NCBI RefSeq assembly: GCF_012274265.1
Contig: NZ_JAANYY010000002.1
Coordinates: 1,302,001 to 1,366,000, forward strand
DNA length: 64,000 nt
Direction: 5' to 3'
Source of the DNA: Sphingopyxis microcysteis
Lineage (GTDB): Bacteria > Pseudomonadota > Alphaproteobacteria > Sphingomonadales > Sphingomonadaceae
Shown: positions 8,891 to 19,300 of the stretch, piece by piece
How the letters are laid out: each line of letters opens with the position of its first letter
Numbering within the stretch: position 1 is the stretch's first letter
Notes under the pieces: generated by a model
What the model was told of the DNA's origin: nothing
What the model saw: the letters and a program-made list of their open reading frames with translations, nothing else
Database searches by the model: none
Translations under genes and position numbers: made by a program

Positions 8891-9877
8891 ATGATGCACG
8901 CGTTCCACCTCTCCTTCGCGCTGGCCATCGCTGCGTTGCAGCCCCCGCTACCGGACGGCGCCCCTGCCCTTGGTTTTCCCGTCGAGTGTGTCGTCGGCGA
9001 ATCCTGCCTGATCCAGAAACTGGTCGACCACGACCCGGGACCGGGTCGCCGCGACTATCGCTGCGGGCTGCTGACGACGAACGGGCATGATGGGGTGGAT
9101 ATTCGTTTGCGCACCATGGCCGACATGCGCACCGGCTTTGCGGTCGTCGCCGCAGCGCCGGGAACGGTGCTCCGCACGCGCGACGGCGAACCCGTCCGCA
9201 GCGTCGAGGATCGGGCCGTCCTGGATGGCAAGGATGCGGGCAACGCCGTCGTGATCGACCATGGCGACGGCTGGCAGACGCAGTATAGCCACCTGCGCCA
9301 GGGCAGCATCAGCGTTCGTCCCGGGCAGCGCGTCGGCAGTGGCGAGCGGATCGGGCTGATCGGCCTGTCGGGCAATAGCGAGTTTCCGCACCTCCATTTC
9401 ACCGTTCGCCATCGCGGCGAGGCCGTCGATCCGTTCGTTGGCGGCGCGGTCCCCGCCCCTTGCAACGTCGAAGCCCGCCCGGCGGGTCTCTGGACAGCGG
9501 CGGCGGCGCGTTCGCTTGGCTACGCGCCGACGGCGGTGATCGCAGGCGGCCTCGCCTCCACCGTCCCGCCCAAGGCCGTTGCCGACCGCGATCCGCCGCC
9601 GGGGCTGGGCGGGCGGCAGGCGCCGCTGATCCTGTGGGTCGATACGATCGGCGCGCGTGCCGGCGACCGTCAGCACTTCTCGATCGCCGGACCCGACGGG
9701 CAAATCGTTCATGACCAGCAATCGCTGGTCGAAGGCGGCGGGCTCAGCTGGTTTGCCTATAGTGGCAAACGTGCCCCACCGACGGGATGGCCGGGGGGCC
9801 GCTATACCGGACGATATCTGCTAAAACGCGACGGCGCGACGGTCGCGACGATCGAAACGTCAGAAACGATAAAATAA
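8891..9877 (+). CDS. M23-family (LytM/peptidase_M23) exported protein
   Basis: Likely periplasmic peptidoglycan endopeptidase or LytM-like regulator, 328 residues. A short N-terminal hydrophobic stretch (3-16) looks like a signal. The M23 domain spans about 60-180: the first zinc-ligand motif HDGVD (H66, D70), then the beta-sheet 'NAVVIDHGDGWQTQYSHL', and the terminal HLH motif (167-169), all present, so it is probably active. Two Cys pairs before H66 suggest a disulfide. The C-terminal 150 residues hold a beta-rich domain ending in 'YLLKRDGATVATIETS' that I do not recognise. It lies between two T1SS loci; a role in opening the wall for secretion or surface display is possible but unproven. 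Confidence 0.88.
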   Translation: MMHAFHLSFALAIAALQPPLPDGAPALGFPVECVVGESCLIQKLVDHDPGPGRRDYRCGLLTTNGHDGVDIRLRTMADMRTGFAVVAAAPGTVLRTRDGEPVRSVEDRAVLDGKDAGNAVVIDHGDGWQTQYSHLRQGSISVRPGQRVGSGERIGLIGLSGNSEFPHLHFTVRHRGEAVDPFVGGAVPAPCNVEARPAGLWTAAAARSLGYAPTAVIAGGLASTVPPKAVADRDPPPGLGGRQAPLILWVDTIGARAGDRQHFSIAGPDGQIVHDQQSLVEGGGLSWFAYSGKRAPPTGWPGGRYTGRYLLKRDGATVATIETSETIK

Positions 9878-10345
9878 GGTTAAATTAACAACGAAACCAA
9901 GAATCAGCTTTTTCCAGAAAAATGCAAATTATTGGTTTATGTGATGATTTATATATTTCTAAGAATTGAATACGGTATCAAACATGCATCACATATGAAA
10001 GGCATCATATTCAATTTGCGACAGTTGCGATTGCCAAATTTACAAATAATAGGAATTTTAACGAAAAATTAACTCATAAGATAGTGTTATTATACAAAGG
10101 TATAGGTGCCCATACCGAAAATTGCCATTGCAGAATCACCCCCCGAGGTTTGTATTTCCGGGGTCAGTGACAAGGCACGGGCACAGGTCGCCAAAGAGAA
10201 CCCAGCACGATCACAAGAGCTTGCATTGCTGCTCTGCGCGACATCCGGCGCGGAAATGCAGTGCCGTTCGCCCGTTTCCGCAGCGGCCCCGTACAGGTCG
10301 CTGCCGCATGACCAGCGAACATCGAAGTGCAGGGGGCATTAGGCG
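9878..10345 (+). promoter_or_regulatory. AT-rich leader of the giant adhesin gene
   Basis: This is a 468-bp gap. The first 230 bp (about 9878-10110) are strikingly AT-rich compared with every neighbour, with runs such as TTATATATTTCT and TTATTATACAAAGG; the remaining 235 bp return to normal composition. No convincing gene is present. It most likely carries the adhesin promoter and binding sites for nucleoid-associated or LuxR-type regulators, with a long 5' untranslated leader. The start codon is preceded only by a weak GGCG-type site. Confidence 0.5.
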
Positions 10346-13300
10346 ATGGAATTGAAGCGGAATGACCAGGTCGGCGAAATCGCCACCATAGCACGCGCCA
10401 TTCCGCCCGGTGCGACCCCCATCCTGCCTGTCGACGGTGTCATCCAGTTGCCGCCCGGAACGCGGCTCGACGCGATCAAGCTGTCGGGCAACGACTTGCT
10501 GGTCACCCTGCCCGACGGGCAAGTGCTGGTGATCGTCGATGGCGCGCTGCGCATCCCGCAGATCAAGGTCGGCCCGATCAATATCCCGGCGCCCACCGTC
10601 GCGGCGCTGATCGCCGATCAGGAACCCGAGCCCGCGGCTGGCCGTCCGCAAAGTTCGGGCGGCAATTTCGCCCAGACGCCGGGCGACATTGGCGACCCCT
10701 TTGCGCTCGGCAACCTGCTGCCGCCGACCGAGTTCGGCTTTCCGAAAATTCTCGACCTTGAAGTCATTCCGAACGCACCGGACGACAAGCCCAAGATCCT
10801 GATCACCACGCCCGACCAGCAGGTCGGCGTCACCGCCGCGACCGCCGTGGTCTCTGAAGCGGCCTTGGCCGCGCGCGGCGCGGAACCCGCCGGGACAGAC
10901 CCCGCATCACCGCGCGAATCGACCAGCGGCACGATCCAGATCACGGCGCTCGACCAACCGGTCGTCGTTGCGGTGAATGGCACCGTCGTCACCACGGTCG
11001 GACAGGTCATTACGACCCCGCTGGGCCAGGTGACCATCACCAGCATCACCCCGGGGCTGATCGGCTACAGCTACACGCTGACCGACAACAGCACCAACCC
11101 GACCGCCACCGAAATCGTGACGATCACCGTCACCGACAAAGACGGCGACATCGGTACGGCGACGTTGACGCTGACCATCGAAGACGACGCGCCGATCGCT
11201 CGGCCCGATATTGACGACACATTGCCGGGCAGCAACGCACCGCAGGGCGGCAATGTCATCACCGGTGCCGGCACCGCCACGGGTGCGGCAGGTGCCGACT
11301 CGCCCGGCGCCGACGGCGCGCTGATCACCGGCGTGCGCAGCGCCGCCGCCACCGATTTCAGCCCGACCGGGACGCCCGTACAGGGCCAATATGGCCGGCT
11401 GGTGATCGCCCCCGACGGCACCTATGCCTATGTCCGGTCGGCGGGAACGCCGGGCGGCGTCGAAGATGTCTTCACCTATCGGCTGACGGATGGCGACGGC
11501 GATGTCACGACCGCGACGCTGACGATCCGGATCGGCGACAGCGCACCCAGCCTGATCCTGCCCGGTGCAGGCGACGACGGCACCTTTGTCGACGAGGCCG
11601 GCCTGCCCGAACGCAACGGCGAAAGCCCCGGCTCGCGGGAGGGTGACGGTTCCGATTTCACGTCGGGGGTGATCCAGTTTGCGGCGGGTGACGGGCCCGC
11701 GACCATCACCATCAATGGCGTTGCGATTACCGAAGAGGGCCAGGAAATCGAGCTGGCCAACGGCACCTTCTACATCATCGCGATCAACCCCGACTCGATC
11801 GAATATTTCTTCTGGCTGACCGACAACACGCTGGGCGACAATATGTCGCAATTGATCACCGTCGGCATCACCGACCTGGACGGCGATACCGTATCGGCGA
11901 GTTTCGAGATCGACATCATCGACGATGTTCCCGAAGCCGTCGCCGATTTCGACAGCATCCCTGCGGGTACCTTTGGCCCCGCCACCGGCAATGTCATCAC
12001 CGACGCCGAAAATGACGGTGGACGCGATTTCCCCGGTGCCGACGGCGCAACCGTGTCGTCGGTTTCGGGCAGCGGTGCCCCCGTCGCAGCGGGTACCCCG
12101 GTCGCGGGGCTGTACGGTGTCCTGACGCTGAACAGCGATGGCAGCTACAGCTATGTGCGCAATCCCGGCACCCCGGGCGGCGTTTTCGACACCTTTACCT
12201 ATCGACTGACCGACGGCGACGGCGACACGTCCACCGCAACGCTGCGGATTGCGATCGGCGATGGCGGCGTCACCCTGTCGCTTCCGACGGGCAACGACGA
12301 CGGCCAGCAGGTGTCCGAGGCGGGCCTGCCGACCGGATCGGCGCCGGGCAGCGGCGCCAATACCACCGAAGGGTCGATCACCTTTGCCGCGACCGATGGC
12401 GTCAGCACGGTGCGGATCAATGGCGAGACGATCACGGCGGTCGGCCAGACGATCGCGGGCGAGTTCGGCACGCTCACCATCACCGGCATCACGGCGACCT
12501 CGATCGAGTATAGCTACACATTGACCGAGGTGACCAGCGGCGACGATGTCATGGAGAATTTCGGCGTCGTGGTCACCGACCTCGACGGCGACGCCGCCAG
12601 CGGCACGCTGAGCATCGTGGTCGAGGATGACGTCCCGACCGCGATCGACGATCTGGACTCGCTGCAATCGGGCGTCACCAGCACCGCTGACGGGAATGTC
12701 CTGACGGGCATTGGCGGCGTCGATGCCAACGACAGCGACGGTGAAGCCGATGTCGAGGGTGCGGACGGCGCCAGCGTTACCGCCATCGCGTTCGGCGGCG
12801 AAAGCGGCGACATCAACGGCTTTACGTTTGGCGCCTATGGCACGCTGCAGATCGCCGCGGACGGCAGCTATCGCTACACGCTCGACCCCGAGAACCCGGA
12901 CGTCGCCGGACTCGACGGTGACGACGAGCTGACCGAGACGTTCGAATATGTGATCACCGACGCCGACGGCGACGAAGCGACCGCCACGCTGACCGTGATC
13001 ATCCGCGGCCGCGACGACATCGTGACGATCAACGGATTGAACCCCGATGGCGCCGAAGCCACGGTGTCGGAAGCCAATCTGGCCGACGGGTCGGCGCCCG
13101 ACAGCGACGCGCTGCTCCAGCTCGGCAGCTTTACCTTCAGCGCCGCCGATGGCGTCGCCGCGATCACGCTGGCGGGCGAGACGATCGTCGCGGGGCTGGT
13201 GATCACCACCGACCTGGGCATCCTGACGATCACTGATTTCGAACCGGTGTTCGATGCGGCGGGCGATGTCGTCGGCGGGACGATCAGCTACAGCTATGAA

Positions 13301-16300
13301 CTCATCGACAACAGCCTGTTGCACAGCGGCCCGACCGACGCCGCGCTGACCGAAAGCTTTGCGATCGAGATCACCGACAGCGATGGCACTGTCGCCGCGG
13401 CAACGCTCGACGTCCTGATTCAGGACGACAATCCGGCGGCGGAAGCTGACGAGGGCGACGTCGGTGAAGGCCAGACGCTGGAAGTCGATGCGGCAAGCGG
13501 GCTGCTCGCCAACGACATTCCGGGTGCCGATGGCGGCGAAATCCTGGGCGTGCGCGCGGCAGGCGACAATCTGTCGGCGCCAGCGATCAGTGGGGTCGGC
13601 GCGGTCATCGTTGGTCTGTATGGTCAGCTGACGGTCGCCGCCGACGGCAGCTATGCCTATGTCGCCAATGCGAACATCGTCCCGCCCGACGGCGTCGAGG
13701 ATGTCTTTGTCTATACACTGGTCGACGGCGACGGCGACCGCTCGACAACCACGTTGACCATTCGCCTGAGCGACGCCGGGCTGTCCGCCGAGGCGGTCCA
13801 GTTGCAGGTCAACGAAGCCGCGCTTGCCACCGGCAGCAATCCGGACAGCGATGCGGAAACGGTGTTGGGCGATCTCAACGACAATGTCGCGGGGGGCACT
13901 GGTCCGCTGGAATTCAGCCTGGTTGGCAATGGCGTGGGTACGCATGGCACCTTCACGCTCAATCCCGACGGCACCTATTTCTACACGCTGACCAGCACGG
14001 TGGACGGGGTGACCGCCAACAATGGCACCAACCTTGTCGCCGCGGTCGAAACCTTCACCTACAATGTCACCGACGCATTCGGGAACGTCACCCAAAATGT
14101 CATCGTCATCGACGTGATCGACGATGTCCCGGTCGCGCGGTCGGCCCCGTCGATTACCGTCGCCGAAGACGCGCCGGCGATCACGGGCAATCTGCTGACC
14201 AACGACACGCAGGGTGCCGACGGGGCAACGGTGACGTCGGTGACGATCGGCAGCACCGTCGTGGCGGTCGCTGCAGCCGGCATTACCAGTTTCACCAACG
14301 CCAACGGCACCTACACATTTCAGGCCAACGGTGCCTGGAGCTTTGACCCGGTGCCGCAAATCAGCGTGTTCCCGATCCACGCCGATTTCACTTACACGAT
14401 CACCGACGGTGACGGCGACCAGTCGTCGGCGGTGCAGCAAATCCGCCTTGCCGACGGCAGCCTGCCAACCGCGAGCGGCCCGATCCAGCTGACCGTCGAC
14501 GACCAGCATCTCGAAAGCGGTTCGACGCCGTCGCCGATGCAGCCAGTCACGTCGAGCGGCAACATCGTGTTCACACCGGGGTCCGATGCCATCGCCTCGA
14601 TCGGCTTTGGCGACATTTCGACACTCGACGGTGGGCTCAGCTGGACGCTGGAATCCGACAACCAGATCATCGGCTGGGACGCCGACGAGAATCCGGTGGT
14701 CGTGATCGACCTCAGCCTGTCGGGCAACGTCGCGACGGTGACCGTCACGCTGCAATATAATTACGATCTGCATCCCGATACGACGATCGACGATCTGGTC
14801 GATCTGGGATCGATCGAGGTGGTGGCGACCGACGCCGATGGCGATCAGGTCGCGGGTACGGTCAATATTTCGGTATCGGACGACGTGCCGTCGATTACGG
14901 CCTTGTCGCCGACCGCAGGGCTGCTGACGGTCGATGAGACCAACCTCGCGATGAATGCAACCGCCAATTTCGCCAGCCTGTTCAACATCGTTATCGGCGC
15001 CGATCAGGACGGCAGCAGCGTCAGCTATACCTTCGAGGTGACAACGGCCACCGGGCTGGTCGACGTCGCCACCGGGTCGAAGATCATCCTGCAGGCGATC
15101 GGTAACGTCGTCGAGGGACGGCTGCAGGATTCGCCGTCGACGGTCGCGTTCCGGCTGACCGTCGCCTCCAACGGACAGGCTACGCTCGACCAGATCCGCG
15201 CGATCCGTCACCCCGATGCCACCAACCCCGACGATCCGGTAACCTTGTCGCCGACGATCATCCGGCTGACCGCGACGGTGACCGACGGCGACGGTGACCA
15301 GGCATCGGCGCTGGTCGCGATCGGCAGCACGCTGGTGTTCAGGGATGACGGCCCGTCGATCGACGCAACCAACGCCGATACCAACAGCATCACCTTGACG
15401 ACGCAGGATGCCGATACGCGCGGCAGCGCGCTCGACGTCGCGACCGCCAATTTTTCGGCGGCCTTTTCGACTTCGCTGGTCAATTTCGGCGCCGATGGTC
15501 CCGCGGATGCGGGCGCGGTCACCTGGACCTATTCCCTTGCGCTGGGCTCGGCGGCCGCGACCTCCGCCCTGACCAGCAACGGCGTGCCGGTCACGCTGGC
15601 CCTTGTCTCCGGCGAGATCGTCGGCAGCGCGGCCGGCACGCCCATTTTCTCCATCGCCGTGAACGCCGCCACCGGCGTCGTCACGCTGACCCAATTTGCC
15701 GAGATCGACCATCCGTTGCCGGGATCTTCCAGCAACTATGCCGCCCAGCTCGTCGAGCTGGCGGCCAATCTGGTCGAGCTGCGCGGCACCGCGACGATCG
15801 TCGATCGCGACGGTGACAGCGTGTCGGATACCGTTGCCGTCGATCTGGGCGGGAATATCCGCTTTGCCGACGACGGCCCGTCGATCACCGCTGGCGGCAC
15901 CGGCTCGACGCTGACCGTCGACGAAAGCGACTTTGCGACCGATGCGACCGTCAATCTGTCGGGGCTGTTTAACGCCACCACCGATTTCGGTGCCGATGGT
16001 CCGGGTTTTGTCACCTATGAATTGGGTGTCACCGCCGGAGCGAGCGGCCTGATCGACTCGCTCACCGGTGAGCCGGTTATCCTGTCGATCGAGGGCGGCG
16101 TGATCTTTGGCCGCACATCGACGCACGAGGTGTTCCGCATCTCGGTGGCCCCGGGCGGCCTGGTCACCTTTGACCAGTCGCGCGCGATCATGCACACGCC
16201 CGACAGCGGCCCCGATCAGACGAAATTCCTCTCGGGAAGCAATCTGATCACGCTGACCGCCATCGCGACCGACGGCGACGGCGACACGGCGCGCGCGACG

Positions 16301-19300
16301 GCCGACATTACCGGGCAGTTCGCGATCCGCGACGATGCGCCGCAGGCGGTGCACGACGAGGACAATGTGTCGCGCGACGGCGAGATTTTTGCCGACGGCA
16401 ACGTGCTGACCGGAATCGGCGGCACCGATGTCAACGGCATGGACGGATCGCCCGACAATGGGGGGGCCGACGGCGGGCTGATCGTGATCGGCGTCGCATT
16501 CGGGGCGACGACGGGAACAATCGGCGCTGCCCTCGCGGGAGACTATGGTTCGATCGTGATCGCCGCCGATGGCAGCTATCGCTATGATCTCGACCCCAAT
16601 GACCCGGCGGTCATCGCGCTCAATTCCAGCGAGACGCTGACCGATACGTTCCAGTACACGGTGCGCGACGCCGACGGCGATACGTCGATCGCGACGATCA
16701 CCATCTCGATCACCGGTGCCAATGATTTCCCGATCGCGCGTGCCGATACCAATTGGGTGCTCGACGGCGTCAGCGGTTCGGACCCCAGCGCGTCGGGCAA
16801 TGTGCTGCAGGACATCGCGCATCCCGGCGCGCCGTTTGGCAGCTTTGCCGACGTTGCCGACAACGACCCCGATCTGGAGGCGATCACCGTTACCTCGGCG
16901 GGCACCTATGTCGGCCTTTACGGCACGCTCGTCATCAACGCCGACGGCAGCTACACCTATACGCTCGACGAGGATAAACCCGTCGTCAACGCGCTGGACA
17001 GCGGCCAGACGCTGACCGAAAGCTTTGCCTATACGATCAGTGACGGATCGCTTTCGGTCGGATCGACGCTGACGATCACGGTGTTCGGCACCAACGACGC
17101 GCCGACGATCGGTACCGCGATCGCGCGGATTTCCGAAGAAGGCCTGCCGAACGGTTTGCCCGATACGGCGCCGAATGCGACGCTCGATACGACCAACAGC
17201 GCGACGTTCAGCGGTACGCTCGCGATCGGCGACGCCGACGCGAGCGAGACGTTGACCGCGACGCTCGGCAACCCCGGCGCGGTCCTGACCGCAGGCGGCG
17301 TCCCGGTCACCTGGGTCGGGATCGGCACCGGAACCCTGATCGGTTCGGTCGGCGGATCGGAGGTCATCCGCGTCACGCTCGCGTCGAACGGCGCCTACAC
17401 TGTCACGCTGTCGCGCGCCGTCGATCACCCGACCGTCGCGCTGGAAGACCTGAAGGACTTCTTCGTCCCGGTGTCGGTATCCGACGGCACGACGACGACG
17501 ACCAATGCGTCGGCAATCCAGATCGTGATCGAGGATGACGCGCCGACCGCCACCGGCGAAACCGGATCGTCGTCGCAGCCGATGCAGGATGTGAACACGC
17601 TCTTCATCCTCGATTTCAGCGACAGCATCGACGACAGCGAATTGAACATCATGCTGGAGGCGGTCCAGGGCGCGCTCGCGCAGCTCGACACCGCAGCATC
17701 GGGGGCGCTCACGATCAAGTTCGTGATCTTCTCGTCGGGCTCGTTTGCTTCGGAAGCTTTCTCGACGGCGGCCGAGGCGAACGCCTACCTCGACTCGCTC
17801 AACCCGGCTGCGGGCGGCGAACGCCCGTCGCAGGACGACATCGGGTTCAACACCAACTATACCGGCGCGATCCAGACCGCGCTGGCCAACTTCAGCGCCA
17901 TCCCCGGCGCAAGCAACCAGGTGTTTTTCCTGAGCGACGGCAACCCGAACCAGCAGACGCAGTTTGGTGGCATCCCGCCGATGGTCACCAATTCGCTGAC
18001 CGCCGCGACGGCAACGGCGTGGAACAATTTCGTCGACAACAACAATGTCAACGTCACCGCAATCGGCATCGACAACAATCCGTTGCAACCGCTCAACATC
18101 CAGCGACTGCGCGACGTCGACCTGAACGCGGCGCCGAACAACGAACCAATTCTGGTCGATGATTTCGAAGATCTGGTGGCGACCTTGCTGTCGGTGATCG
18201 TCCCGTCGGCGGTGTCGGGCGATCTCGACGCGAATGATTTCTTTGGCGCCGATGGCGGACGCCTGCTTTCGATCACCATCGGTTCGACCACCTATACCTG
18301 GGATGGCGCGTCCAGCATCGCGGTGTCGAGCGGCGGCAGCATTGCGGGAACGACGCTGAATGCGATCACCACACCGATGGGCGGAACGCTCACGCTGAAC
18401 TTCGCGACGGGCCAGTATAATTACCAGCCGCCGAGCCCGATCACGGTGACCGCGACCGAAGTGTTCAACTATGTCATCACCGACCGCGATGGCGACACCG
18501 CGACCGCGAACCTGTCGGTGACCATCACCGCGCTCGCACCGCCGATCGCGGTCGATCTGGACGGCGACGGGGTCGAGTTCGTGTCGAACGCCGCCGGGGT
18601 CAGCTTTGACTATAATGGCGACGGCTTCGCCGAAACCACCGCCTGGGTCAGCGCCGACGACGGCCTGCTGGCGATCGACAAAAATGGCGATGGCAAGGTC
18701 AACAACGGCGCCGAGCTGGTGTTCGGCGGCGCGGGCCTGTCCGATCTGCAAGGTCTTGCCGCCGCCTATGACAGCAATGGCGATGGCAAGCTCGACGCTG
18801 CCGACGCCGATTTCGCAAAATTCGGAATCTGGCAGGATGCCAACAGCAACGGCGTGACCGACGCCGGCGAATTCCGATCGCTGATCAGCGAAGGCATCAT
18901 CAGCATTTCGCTGACCTCTGACGGAAAGGCCTATACCGCCGCCGATGGACAGGTGCAGGTCAAGGGTGAAGCGCTCTACACCCGCGCCGACGGCACCACG
19001 GGCAAGCTTGCCGACGCGGCTTTCGCGACCAATTTTGCCGACCAGCAACGGATCGCCGCGACCAATGGCGCCGCGGGCGTTTCGACCGCGATGCTGGTGG
19101 CCGGGCTGGCCGCAGCAACACCGCTGGCAGCCCGTCCCCCCGCGACGCCCGACGGCGACAACGCCGTTGCGAACCAGCAGGTCGGGGTATCGAGCGAAGC
19201 CGCCGCGCAATCGGATGCCCTGCCCGCTGCCAAGGCCGACGGACTGGTCCACGAATATTTCTCCGGCCCGGCGACCGCTCGCATCGAGCCTGAAAATACC

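Noticed and set aside
10106-10342. Small rightward ORF just before the adhesin
   Set aside because: Weak start context, no homology I can recognise, and its end abuts the adhesin start in a different frame; more likely leader DNA.
10907-19252. A 2781-codon open frame antisense to the giant adhesin
   Set aside because: It is the reverse-strand shadow of a GC-rich, repeat-rich coding frame with few A/T at third positions. It shows Arg/Asp/Gly-rich monotony, no ribosome site and no known domain; the adhesin strand has clear domains.
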